Source: Cryptomeria japonica (taxonomy: Eukaryota; Streptophyta; Pinopsida; Cupressales; Cupressaceae). Taken from it: a DNA stretch of 64,000 nt. Location of the stretch: contig NC_081411.1 of the NCBI RefSeq assembly GCF_030272615.1, forward strand, positions 181,310,977 through 181,374,976, in the 5' to 3' direction. The notes beneath the pieces were generated by a model that saw only the letters and a list, made by a program, of their open reading frames with translations, was not told the DNA's origin and did no database searches. Position 1 is the stretch's first letter, and the number at the start of each line of letters is the position of its first letter. Position numbers and translations under genes: made by a program. Shown here one piece after another: positions 1-10,640 of the stretch.

Positions 1-1027
1 ATCAGTTCAACTAAGGTAGTTAGAGATTTACCTAATATTGTGAAGCTTCATAATCTGGTAAATCAGAACTTCTTTTAAGAGAATCCTTGATAAATATAAT
101 GATGTTCTTGATTTGATTCATACTGACCTATGTGGTCCTGCTAATACAAGAATCTTTCAAGGAGATAGATATTTCATGTTAATCATTCATGACTATTCTA
201 GAATGGTGTGGGTTGCTTTTCTAAGGGAGAAATCTGAAGCTTTTGAGAAATTCAAGATCTTTAAAGCTATGGTTGTGATTGAGACAGGAATGAAAATCAA
301 GTGTCTAAGATCGGATCAAGGTGGCGAATTCACATCCGATGAATTTAATAGTTATTGTGAGAAAAGTAGCATTAGGAGATAGTTATTTGCACCTCGGACA
401 ACTCAGCAGAATGGCATTGTGAAAAGAAAGAACATAACCATTTTGGATGCAGCCAAAAGCATGATGATGGAAGCTACTTTTCCTCATATCTACTGGAGAG
501 AAGCAGTAAGTACAATAGTTTATAAATTCAACAAAGTTCATACCAAAGGGGATACCGGTAAGACACCTTCTGAATTATGGTTTGGTCATTCTCCTACTCT
601 TAAGTTTTTCAGAATCTTTGGAAATAAGTGTTATATCAAGAGAGATGATTCCATTGGAAAGTTCGACCCTAGATGTGATGAAGGAATATTTCTTGGTTAT
701 TCAACTAAAAGAAAAGCATATAGATGTTATAACAAAAGATTGCGTAGAATTGTCGAGAGCGTTAATCTGAAAGTGGATGGGTAGTACAAAGACCAAGCTA
801 AATCTTATGACAGTGAACCGGTAGTGGAAATGATCAGAATTGAACCGGTAGTTCCTGTACCGGAACAAAATACTTAACCAGTTACCCCGACATCATCAAA
901 AAAATCAACTGTAACTAAAGAGAAGCACAAAGAACCTGAAAATCAAAAAACACCAAGCTATGTAAGGCTAAATTATTTTGGAAATTAGATCATTGGAGAC
1001 AAAAACATGGGAGTTATGATGAGGGCA
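1..1027 (+). pseudogene. Copia copy A integrase, broken
   Basis: Integrase core of the Pol polyprotein, which would join element DNA to the chromosome. Visible are IHTDLCGP (first catalytic Asp), RSDQGGEF (second Asp) and NGIVKRKN, where the catalytic Glu expected before RKN is Lys. The reading frame is interrupted by TAG near 380 (between IRR and LFAPR) and TAG at 782-784. The segment continues to the RT linker (NMGVMMRAS) and is then cut by the insertion at 1028. It aligns with copy B at about 6519-7065 with few differences. Both catalytic Asp residues are kept here, but copy B has lost them. Confidence 0.88.
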
Positions 1028-2070
1028 AGTGCAAGATAATGAGTCATCAATTTGCAGAAGTCCATGTGTTGGAAAATGCACTCTTAAAAATGGGGGCCCG
1101 TTAAAAATGGGCCCCCATTTCTAAATCGTATTTTACCCTTTTTTTCCATAAGCCGCCCTTGTTTGAAAATGGGGCCTCGTCTTGTGGAAGTTGATTCCAC
1201 AACCCAACACTTAGCTTGGGATTAGGCCCAGGATAGGCCTGGGATGGCCACACCTAAGACATGGACCTGCAAATTCAAATCTCCATGAATGAAAGCACAA
1301 ATACGAACTTATGAAATAGTTTACATGCCTGTAATTACAGAATTTTTATACAAAATTAAAACCCATTTCAGATTATACTGTCTAGATTCTAAATATGGTA
1401 AATTTATTTAAAAATTAATTATTTTAACTATTTTTCATTTAATTTATACTAAATCAGGTCCATAAACTTGAAATATTAACTAATTTTATTAATGTAATAA
1501 CTTTTTTTATTTTAATGAATTTTGAAAACAAAATTATATGTCATCAATCTACACAAAATTATTTTCTATTTAAAATAAAATAAAATAAAAAAATGTTAAG
1601 TTTACGTCAAATTATGTGGGTTGTACATGTCAAATTTTTAAAAAGATAATTATGGTCATTAAAAAATTAATTAAAAATAAAATATTTTTAAAAAATATAT
1701 AGAAAAATATGCTCATCAATCTTCAGTGTGTTACAAACCATTTCCCAAAACAGATTGAGAAAATAATTTTAATTGTGTCAAAAAGTGTGGGTCGTACACA
1801 TGCATGGTATGGTCCTCAAACATGCATTTTTAAAACATAGTTTTTAGAACTCCATTCCAAACATTATTTTTTATTATGTGGATATTAAAATAAATTACAT
1901 ATTTGGAAAGTACACTCTAAGGGCTATCTTTTATATTACTGACTTTTTCCAAGATTCAAACTCCAAGTGTTTCAAAATTTAAGCTCAAATGAGACAAAAT
2001 CTAAAAAATCAGGGAAAACACTTCTACTTTTTGGCTTTTTGGCCAAAAAGTGGACTCAGCTTCTTGCACT
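1028..2070. mobile_element. Candidate non-autonomous DNA transposon inserted in copy A
   Basis: This 1.04 kb AT-rich block interrupts the Pol frame between the integrase-RT linker and the RT segment beginning LANKEV. It starts AGTGCAAGATAATGAGTC, and its end read on the other strand is AGTGCAAGAAGCTGAGTC: a terminal inverted repeat matching at 15 of 18 positions. It contains no long ORF and no transposase. I could not settle a target-site duplication (flanking triplets are GCA and GAC), so the superfamily is open. A large MITE-like element is my reading; a two-step rearrangement is the alternative. Confidence 0.6.
1088..1120. repeat. Perfect 12 bp inverted repeat (hairpin)
   Basis: AAATGGGGGCCC at 1088-1099 is mirrored by GGGCCCCCATTT at 1109-1120 with a 9-base loop. 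It is a G+C-rich hairpin in an otherwise AT-rich insertion, near its left end. Function unknown; it may be a subterminal structure of the inserted element. Confidence 0.8.
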
Positions 2071-2073
2071 GAC

Positions 2074-3659
2074 CCACAAGGAGAAGATTGGCAAATAAAG
2101 AGGTATGTTTCATTTCTCAGATTGAACGGGCATCAATAATTGAATCTTGTAAAGATGAATGTTGGATGAAAGCTATGGAAGATGAATTAGATCAGATAGA
2201 AAAGAACAATACTTGGACTTTAGTTCCCCGACCTAAAAATAAGAATGTTATTGGAACTAAATGGGGTTTTAGAAACAAATTGAGTGAGGATGGAAAAGTT
2301 GTAAGAAACAAGGCTAGATTGTTTTGCAAAGGATATTCTCATAAGGAAGGAATTGATTATAGTGAAACTTTTGCACCGGTAGCTAGAATTGAAGTTGTTA
2401 GACTATTTCTTGCTTATGCGGCCTATAAGAACTACAAGGTCTATCAGATGGATGTTAAGTGTGCATTTCTAAATGGAGAACTTCAAGAGGAAGTATTTAT
2501 TGAGAAACCTGATGGATTTTTACTAACAGATGACAAAAATATGGTTTGCAGATTAAGGAAAGACCTATATGGACTAAAACAGGCTCCTAGAGCTTGGTAT
2601 GCAAGGCTGGATAAGTATCTTTTGAAGCTTGATTTTATAAAAGGTAATGCTAACAGTAACCTATATTATAAGATCACTAATGATGATATTCTGATTATTG
2701 AAGTATTTGTTGATGATATCATTTTTGGAGGTGAAGAAAAATTGTGCATGGAATTTTCTGATAATATGCAGAGTGAATTTGAAATGTCAATGACTGGAGA
2801 AATAAAAAAAATTCTAGGTTTGCAGATTATTCAGACTGGCAAAGGCATCTTTATCTATCAAACTAAGTATCTAAGGGAATTGTTGAAGAAATTTGGTATG
2901 GAAAATTCTAAATTGATTAGTACTCCTATGGTTACAAGTGAAAATTTGTCAATTAAGGATGTATCCCCTTTAATAAATTCTACAAGATATAAATCCATGA
3001 TTGTTGGTTCACTATATTTAACTCATACTAGACCAAATATAATGAATGCAGTCAATATTGTATCAAGATTTCAAAGTAATCCAAGAGAAAATCATGATAG
3101 TGCAATAAAAAGGATATCATGGTATTTGCAAAGTACAACTAAATATGGTTTATGGTACCCTAAAGATGATGGATTTACTTTATGTGCATATACAGATACA
3201 GATTGGGTAGGTGATGTTGATGACTAGAAGAGCACATCCGATGGAGTGCTCTTCTTTAGAAAGAAGTTGGTTTCATAGATCAACAAGAAGCAGTCATGCA
3301 TTTCTTTATCTACTGCTGAATCTAAATATGTTGCAGCCACAACCAATTGTACTCAAGTTCTATGGATAAAGCAGATGTTGAAGGATATACTAGTGAGTTG
3401 TAATGATCTGATTGTTATCAATTGTGATAACTCTGCAGCTATTGAATTATCAAAGAATTTTCTATTTCACTCCAAGACTAAGCACATATCAATCAAGTAT
3501 CACTTTTTGAAGGAAAAGGTGGAAGCAAAATAAGTCAAATTGGTTTATGTGTACACTAAAGAGCAGATAGTAGACATCTTCACTAAACCTTTGTCTTGGG
3601 AATCATTTGAGTATTTGAGAGATAGATTGGGGGTTTCTACACCTCCGTTAAAGACTTAA
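2074..3659 (+). pseudogene. Copia copy A reverse transcriptase-RNase H
   Basis: C-terminal Pol. The open stretch 2088-3227 holds the [29 protein letters not shown], the QMDVKCAFLNGELQEEV motif, [15 protein letters not shown], and FVDDIIFGG, the catalytic box (usual YVDD with Phe for Tyr). RNase H starts at AYTDTDWVGD and is broken by TAG at 3225-3227, further stops, and TAA after KVEAK near 3530. The frame still reads to the family end, STPPLKT, then TAA at 3657-3659. The TAA after KVEAK is also present in copy B. RT itself is uninterrupted over 379 codons but cannot be made as part of a working polyprotein. Confidence 0.9.
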
Positions 3660-4036
3660 TTGATGCACATGTGCATCAGTCCGGTATGCATTATCAGAGA
3701 TATCTTTTGCTCTAGATCGATGAAATAATGCTACTACTCAGGGGGACTAATTGGCCTTGAGATTTAGAGTTTTCATATTTTGTTTGATTCTTTGGCATTG
3801 CTATCAAAGGGGGAGGAATATAGGTGAAAAAACATTTCTATTTATTGATTGCACTCCTTAGGGGGAGTTTGGCTGTATTTGGTCTTTTTTATTCAGATTT
3901 GGTTTAGAGCTTCATTGATATATCATTCTATGGGATATTGTTGGCTATACTCCATTGGGGGAGACTTGTTTGGCATTTTCTTGGCACTTGGATGTTTTTC
4001 ACATCTAGTGTTGTCATCAATGCCAAAGGGGGAGAT
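3660..4036 (+). other. Copy A 3' untranslated region with repeated polypurine tracts
   Basis: Non-coding stretch between the Pol stop and the LTR. It holds several GGGGGAG runs (near 3739, 3809, 3859 and 3956) and ends with CAAAGGGGGAGAT directly before the LTR, the expected polypurine primer for plus-strand synthesis. The same layout recurs in copy B at 7735-8111, where the final tract is changed to CAAAGGGAGAGAT. Confidence 0.75.
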
Positions 4037-5239
4037 TGTTGGCCATATGATAGAATTGATTATGTGTTACATTGATGTTTTTTCATTGATGTCAACACTT
4101 TTTGTTATGATTGATAACCAACTTCTAGTAGAAGGATTGGATTGGGAAGATAATCAGTTGATTGTCAGTGGTATGATCTGGTTGATGGATTAAGTTTGTA
4201 TGGATGGTTCATATGCTTCTGAAGTATGTTTCGCTTAGTTGGTATTGACTTGATGATTAGATGCTATCTCATGTTCTAGTAATCCTTCTTTATAGGTCTG
4301 GTAAGGGCTTTACCAGCAGAGATTTATTGAAGATCTTTGATGTAATGCACAAGTGGTGTTGGTGCAGCTTCTAGTTGAGATTTGGGATGCTAATGGTGAT
4401 CGTGTTCATGCCTCAACTGATTGGTGTCATTTCTCTGTCATGGATGCATCTAATTTAGGTCCAGTGCTATCTAGGTTATGGACCGATTTGCATGAAACGT
4501 GTTGGTGGATTCTCTGATGCACTTCCAGGATATTTTATTGATTGGATGATATTTATTTGGCCTTAGGAAAATATGTGTTATGATTTTATTTCAGGATTAT
4601 GTAATGGATCTATTGAATTATCATTTGTGTGGCTGACCTAATTGGCTAGGCATCAGGTTGGTATAAATGTATGTAAGATGTCATTGTAGATCATATATGG
4701 GAATGACAAGGAGAGAACAATGTAATAATTATTTGTGCAAATGATTTGGTCAATCATAGGTGATTAAGTTGGGTTTATGTAAGAGGTTTTAGACCTTCGG
4801 TATTGAGCTTAACCGGAACTATAATCTGGGATGTTTGATGCTATCACCAGAAATTCTTCTCTCTGGATTGTAGTCCAAACATCTTGAGGTCATTGACATC
4901 TTTGTAGTCAGTGAGAGTCCATTGTGATGAACAGTGCACTCTAGGCAGTGTGACTTCTTGCATGTGCATGGCCCTCTTGTAATCATATACTTGTTGTAGA
5001 AGTATCATCTGACTGTGGGTCAGGTTTCCCACTGTGGTTTTTCCTCATTGAGGTTTTCCACGTACAAATAATGGTTTTATGTGTTATGGTTGCATGGTAT
5101 TGATTCTATGGTTTTAATTTATGCTTTAATGCTTAATCAATTATACCAATATAAAGATTTAAGTGCTTTAATTCACATAATCTATTAACAACTGATTCAC
5201 CCCCCCCCCCCTCTCAGTTGTTCACCAGTTATCCTAACA
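4037..5239 (+). repeat. Shared LTR (3' LTR of copy A, 5' LTR of copy B)
   Basis: Begins TGTTGGCC and ends CCTAACA, giving the TG...CA ends and short TGTT/AACA inverted repeat of an LTR (1203 bp). It is preceded by a polypurine tract and followed by a primer-binding site, so it serves internal regions on both sides. The partner is 8112-9289. In the first 225 bases I count 16 differences. A poly-C run of about 11 lies near its end. Confidence 0.92.
4662..4668 (+). promoter_or_regulatory. Candidate LTR TATA box
   Basis: TATAAAT within GGTATAAATGTATGTAAG, conserved at 8737-8743 in the partner LTR. It lies in the second half of the LTR, where the U3/R boundary is expected. Confidence 0.5.
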
Positions 5240-5240
5240 A

Positions 5241-5253
5241 TTGGTATCAGAGC
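5241..5253 (+). other. Primer-binding site of copy B (initiator tRNA-Met type)
   Basis: TTGGTATCAGAGC lies one base after the LTR end. TGGTATCAGAGC is complementary to the 3' end of plant initiator tRNA-Met, the usual primer for Copia minus-strand synthesis. Confidence 0.9.
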
Positions 5254-5297
5254 TTGGTCCTCTTTTTGTAGAAGCTTAACCTTTTGAGGAAGATGCT

Positions 5298-6010
5298 ATG
5301 GCAACTAATAGTTCAACTCATATTTTCTGGAAGGAAAGCCCTAGGATTAATGGAACAAATATGGAGTATGGAAGATTCAGATGGAGACTCATTTAAGATG
5401 CATTGGAAAGAAAATTTGGGAATTAACTCAGTATTAAGGGTTTTGCCACCGGCATATAAGATGAAGGTAACTACAATTAATGAGCTAAGAACCATGCGTG
5501 ATTCTTCTACATCAATAAACATACTCCTGTTGGGAAGATATTTTCTTTTTAGCTTGAGCAATTTGGTCCTTCAGGAGCTATAAAGATTGATATTGTGCAT
5601 TTAAGGCATCTACATCATCAACTAGCAAGAAAGATTGGAAAATTTTGTATGCAAAGGAATCAGAATAGATCAGGAAAGAAGGTGAAGAGCTTGAGAAACT
5701 TGAAGAACTATTTGCTAGAAGGATACCTAAAGGTCCATCAGGAAGTAAGTATGAAGGAAAATATCCTTTCAAATGTTTTGCATGTAATAAGATAGGTAAT
5801 TTTGCATCTAGATGTCCTGAAAGGAATTCAAAATTGGAAGAAAGAGCAAGAAGATCTTTTAATCCTAACCCTGAATATTAGATCAAGTGTAAGTATATGA
5901 GAAACAAAAACAAATCATGCTATTATGCTAATGAGGAAGGAGTAACTGATGACTCAAAGGAAGAACCGACAAGAGATTCAGTTAGTAGATCTAGTAATGG
6001 AAAAGACTAG
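5298..6010 (+). pseudogene. Copia copy B gag remnant
   Basis: Starts with ATG at 5298 (MATNSSTHIFWKES...), 45 bases after the primer site, as expected for Gag. The frame is lost after about 30 codons and the region before the zinc knuckle is shorter than normal. The nucleocapsid knuckle reads CFACNKIGNFASRC near 5774-5815: the CCHC histidine is Asn. Further stops at 5879-5881 and 6008-6010 separate it from the protease. Gag would form the virus-like particle; this copy cannot encode it. Confidence 0.8.
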
Positions 6011-7073
6011 GTATTTTATGCTATGAAGGAAGATGATCTGGAGCGAGTTATCAAAAATGAAGAAAAGGCCCTTGCAGAAAAAATTGAAGACAAAGATGAA
6101 TGGGTAATAGACAGTGGATGTTCTCATCATATGATAGGTGATAAAGAAAAGTTTCTAACCCAGCAAGAATTTGATGGTGGTCAAGTCAGATTTGGTAATA
6201 ACAAAGCATGCATGATCAAAGGTAGGGGAAGCATTTCATTGGATGGTAAGAATAACACTAATAATGTCTATTATGTTAAAGGTCTGGAGCATAATCTTTT
6301 GAGTGTAGGATAGTTGGTAGACAAAGGATTTCAATTACAATTCAAGGATGGAAAGTGCAAAATCATTAGCAAATTAGGATTGAAAATTACAACTAGTACA
6401 CAGACAAAAGATAACATCTTTCATTTGAACTCTGGTGAAAAGACATGTTTGATTGCACATATTGATGAAAGTTGGTTATAGTATAAGAGCTTGTGTCATG
6501 TAAATTTGGATTGCATTGTATAGATCAGTTCAACTAAGGCAGTTAGAGATTTACCTAAGATTGTGAAGCTTCATAATCCAATATGTAAAGAATGTCAAAT
6601 GGGTAAGCAAATTAGAACTTCTTTTAAGAGAATCCTTGATAAATATAATGATGTTCTTGATTTCATTCATACTAACCTATGTGGTCTTGCTAATACAAGA
6701 AGCTTTCAAGGAGATAGATATTTCATGTTAATCATTCATGACTATTCTAGAATGATGTGAGTTGCTTTTCTAAGGGATAAATCTGAAGCCTTTGAGAAAT
6801 TCAAGATCTTTAAAGCTATGGTTGAGATAGAGACGAGAATAAAAATCAAGTGTCTGAGATCAAATCAAGGTGGTGAATTCACATCCGGCGAATTTAATAG
6901 TTATTGTGAGAAAAATAGAATTAGGAGACAACTATTTGCACCCCGGACACCTCAGTAGAATGGCATTGTGAAAAGAAAGAACATAACCATTTTGGATGCA
7001 GCCAAAAGCATGATGATGGAAGCTAATTTTCCTCATATCTACTGGAGAGAAGTAGTAAGTACAATGGTTTATC
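6011..7073 (+). pseudogene. Copia copy B protease-integrase remnant
   Basis: The protease keeps WVIDSGCSHHM (D-S-G active site). The integrase zinc-binding end shows CKECQMGKQ. In the catalytic core the first Asp is Asn (IHTNLCG), the second is Asn (RSNQGGEF) and the Glu is Lys (NGIVKRKN), so all three DDE residues are lost. TGA replaces the Trp after SRMM, and TAG the Gln before NGIV. The coding match stops at about 7073 (STMVYH), where the sequence jumps to RNase H-like sequence. The Glu-to-Lys change is shared with copy A. Confidence 0.88.
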
Positions 7074-7344
7074 ACATTTGATGGAGCGTTCTTCTTTAGG
7101 AAGAAGTTATAATTGTTTTAATATATTTATGTTGGTCATCTTCTTCAAAATAATTGATAAATAAATTATTTTTGAGAAAAAATGCATTCTTTGGAGAAAG
7201 GAAGAAGGAGGATATTTCAAATATCATTTAAATGTCTTCAACATTCTTGTTACCTAGTTGAGCTCTATAAATACAAGAGGAAAATTACCTTCCATCATTA
7301 GTAAGAGCACATCTGATGGAGCATTTTTCTTTAGGAAGAAGTTG
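7074..7344 (+). other. Chimeric junction: foreign 200 bp between 36 bp direct repeats
   Basis: A near-identical stretch (CACATTTGATGGAGCGTTCT... at 7074-7110 and CACATCTGATGGAGCATTTT... at 7309-7344) from the RNase H coding sequence brackets about 200 bp unrelated to the element. The insert includes a TATA-like CTCTATAAATACAAGAGG near 7262. Its first 47 bases match, inverted, 9534-9580. This looks like template switching or a repeat-mediated rearrangement that also deleted RT. Confidence 0.7.
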
Positions 7345-7734
7345 GTTTCATGGATCAACAAGAAGCAGTCATGCATTTCTTTATCTACTATTGAAGCTGA
7401 ATATGTTGCAGCCGCAACCAATTGTACTCAAGCTCTATGAATGAAGCAGATGTTGAAGGATATAAAAGTGAGTTGTAATGATCCGATTGTTATCAATTGT
7501 GATAACTCTACAGCTATTGACATATCAAAGAATCTGGTATTTCACTCCAAGACTAAGCACATATCAATCAAGTATCACTTTTTGAAGGAAAAGGTGGAAG
7601 CAAAATAAGTCAGATTTTTTTATGTGTACACTAAAGAGCAGATAGTAGATATCTTCACTAAACCTTTGTCTCGGGAATCATTTGAGTATTTGAGAGATAG
7701 ATTGGGGGTTTCTACCCCTCCGTTAGAGACTTAA
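7308..7734 (+). pseudogene. Copia copy B RNase H C-terminal remnant
   Basis: Continues from TSDGAFFFRKKLVSWINKK through LSTIEAEYVAAATNCTQAL to the end of Pol (STPPLET, TAA at 7732-7734). Stops include TGA at 7438-7440 and TAA after KVEAK near 7605, the latter identical in position to copy A. It keeps the Trp in LVSWINKK that copy A has lost. Confidence 0.85.
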
Positions 7735-8111
7735 TTGATGCAAATGTGGATCAGTCCGGTATGCATTATCAAAGCTATCTTTTGCTCTGGATTGATGAAA
7801 TAATGCTACTACTTAGGGGGAGTAATCGGCCTTGAGATTTAGAGTTTTCATATTTTGTTTGATTCTTTGGCATTGCTGTCAAAGGGGGAGGAATATATGT
7901 GAAAACACATTTCTTTTTATTGATTACACTCCTTAGGGGGAGTTTGATGGTATTTGGTCTTTTTGATTCAGATTTGGTTCAGAGCTTTATTGATATATGA
8001 TTCTATGGGATATTGTTGGCTATATTCCATTGGGGGAGACTTGTTTGGCATTTTCTTGGCACTTGGATGTTTTTCACATCTAGTGTTGTCATCAATGCCA
8101 AAGGGAGAGAT

Positions 8112-9289
8112 TGTTGGCCATATGATGGAATTGATTATGTGTTACATTGATGTTTTATCATTGATGTCAACACTTTCTGTTATGGTTGATTACCGGCTTC
8201 TGATAGAAGGATTGGATTGGGAAGATAATCAGTTGATTGTTACTAGTATGATCTGATTGATGGATTAAGTTTGTATGGATGGTTCATATGCTTCTAAAGT
8301 ATGTTTCACTCAGTTGGTATTAACTTTATGATCAAATGCTATCTCATGTTCTAGTAATCCTTCTTTATAGGTCCGGTAAGGGTTTCACTAGTAGAGATTT
8401 ATTGAAGATCTTTGATGTAATGCATAAGTGGTCTTGGTGCAACTTCTAGAAGGGATTCGAGATGCTAATGGTGATCGTGTTCATGCCTCGACTGATTGGT
8501 GTCATTTCTCTGGCATGGGTGCATCTAATTTAGGTCCAGTGCTATCTAGGTTATGGACCGGTTTGCATGAAACGTGTCGGTGGATCCTCCAATGCACTTC
8601 CAAGATGTTTTATTGATTGGATGATATTTATTTGTCCTTAGGAAAACATGTGTTATGATTTTATTTCAAGATTATGTAATTGATCTATTGAATTATCATT
8701 TGTGTGGCCGACCTAATTGGTTAGGTACCGGGTTGGTATAAATGTATGTAAGATCTCATTGTAGATCATATATGGGAATGTCAAGGAGAGAATAATGTAA
8801 TAATCATTTGTGCAAATGATTTTCTCGATCATAGGTGATTAAGTTGGGTTTATGTGAGAGGTTTTAGACCTTCGGTATTGAGCTTAATTGGAATTGTAAT
8901 CTGGCATGTTTAATGCTATGACCAGTAGTTCTTCTCTCTAGATTGTAGTCCAAACATCTTGAGGTGGTTGACATCTCTGTAGTTAGTGAGACTCCATTGT
9001 GATGAGCGGTGCGCTCTAGGAAGTAAGCCTTCTTGCATGTGCAGTCCCCGATTGTAATCATATACTTGCTGCAGAAGTATCCTCTGACTGTGGGTAGGGT
9101 TTCCCACTGTGGTTTTTCCTCATTGATTTTTTCCACGTATAAATCATGGTGTTATGTGTTATGGTTGCATTCTATTGATTCTTTGGTTTTGATTTATGCT
9201 TTAATGCTTAATCAGTTATACTTGTATAAGATTTTAAGTGCTTTAATTCACATAATCTATTAATAACTGGTTCACTGGTTATCCTAGCA
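8112..9289 (+). repeat. 3' LTR of Copia copy B
   Basis: TGTTGGCC...CCTAGCA, 1178 bp, homologous along its whole length to 4037-5239. It lacks the poly-C and CTCAGTTG stretch near its end. TATA-like TATAAAT at 8737-8743. Confidence 0.92.
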
Positions 9290-10618
9290 GTTTCATACAT
9301 GATAACATCTTTGAAGATACAATCATCCATATGTATTTTTGTACCATGATATCCTCCATATTTTGATTCTATGACTCAAAGTGGCCTCCATTAAAATGTT
9401 CAATCTCAATAATCTTATCATACAACTCCAACCCTAACCCCTTTATCTATTTCTGAAATGAAGCAAGTTGTGTAGAAATGGTTCCTATACGAATCTATCG
9501 AGGAAAGATTGTGATAATTGTTAACCATTTCAACAATTATTTTGAAGAAGATGACCAACATAAAAATATTAAAACAATTTAACATAGATAATTTCTCATA
9601 ACATAAGATGTATGTGGGTCAAACCCTTTTAGGAGAAAAACCCTAGACTCCAAATTTTTTCTCAGTGTATTATAATAAACAATCTGGTTGTAGACACTTG
9701 TTGAGCAAGTTGCTTAAAAGAGTATACAAGTGTTGAATTCTAGAATAAATTCAAGAGCATAACAATACATGTAAATAATATCATCATACAACTCTAGTCC
9801 AAACACTTATATTTATAGAGTTTACAAATGCAAAGCAAATGCACATGCAGATGAAAAAAATGTGCACAACACATGCATATGAAAAATTCATCTCTCATAG
9901 AAACTTTCCAAATTTTTGACTCTATCTTGAGATATCTTCAAAAATGGAGTCCAATTAAAATACATAATAAAATAGAAAAATAAATAAATTTTTAGGGTTA
10001 CAATAATAAAAGATTGAGAAATGCTTTTAATAACAACAAGGGCTAATGCTTTATTCTATATTATATTTTTCTAATATAGTTTAGGTTATTAAAATTATGT
10101 TGGATGACTCTAATCTTGATAGAGTATCATTCTCCTCTAAAATTAGTTTATCACATGTAGGTCAACTTCATTACATGAAAGGTAGTTTAAGTAAGAGTAT
10201 ATGTTTTACCATTTAATTTTTTGTATCATGTTTATTCTTAAGTTCCCTTTATTGAGTGTTGAGGAAGATTAGTTATTTGGTGCCATTATGTCATTATATA
10301 CACTACCTCTTAACTGATGATAGTTCTTCATGATTAGTCCTTATGTTGTTATACATAATTGATAAGTGTGGTTATCTTAAGTATGTATGGTTAGATACTC
10401 TAGCGTTGATTGACGATATGACTATAAAGAAAATTATAACTATAATTGACAATTCAAAGAATCAAGTTCAGATTGCATCTATTACAAATGATCAAAGGCA
10501 TGGTGATAGATAAATTTCACCATGATCATGTTAAATTTAATAGAGAAGTGGTCTAGACACCAAAAATTGATCACCTGTGTTTGGTCAATATACCCTTATT
10601 TCATCTAATTCCCAAAAA
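9290..10618. other. Intergenic flank with a possible old minus-strand LTR fragment
   Basis: AT-rich and without coding signal. A TATA-like CTCTATAAATATAAG (minus strand, about 9812-9826) is followed on that strand by a stretch resembling LTR U5 (near 9600-9700). 9534-9580 is an inverted match of 7111-7157. I read it as a remnant of another LTR family. 10618 is the A of the Helitron A|T target. Confidence 0.35.
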
Positions 10619-10640
10619 TCTATACTAGTTAAATAATATC
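10619..10640 (+). other. Helitron 5' terminus
   Basis: TCTATACTAGTTAAATAATA directly after an A. TC is the invariant start, and the following CTATACTA run resembles known plant Helitron left ends. It is not proof alone, but it pairs with Rep/helicase in the right orientation and with the CTAG end. Confidence 0.75.

Larger units (their letters stand above)
1..5239 (+). mobile_element. Copia LTR retrotransposon copy A (5' part outside window)
   Basis: The internal region of a Ty1/Copia element runs from the window edge through integrase, reverse transcriptase and RNase H and ends in a polypurine tract and an LTR at 4037. Domain order INT-RT-RH identifies Copia. The 5' LTR, Gag and protease lie before base 1. 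The coding region carries several stops and a 1.04 kb foreign insertion at 1028-2070, so the copy is dead. Its LTR is directly followed by the primer-binding site of copy B, so the two form a tandem that shares one LTR. Confidence 0.9.
4037..9289 (+). mobile_element. Copia LTR retrotransposon copy B, internally deleted
   Basis: Full LTR-to-LTR unit: LTR 4037-5239, primer site, shortened gag, protease, integrase, then a jump straight to the end of RNase H, polypurine region and LTR 8112-9289. Reverse transcriptase and most of RNase H are absent. There is no target-site duplication around this unit, because its left flank is copy A. It is closely related to copy A throughout and is non-autonomous. 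Confidence 0.9.

Noticed and set aside
3849..4193. 114-codon ORF starting MHSLGGVWLYLVFF
   Set aside because: It spans the Copia 3' untranslated region and runs into the LTR; the similar ORF in copy B reflects shared nucleotide sequence only.
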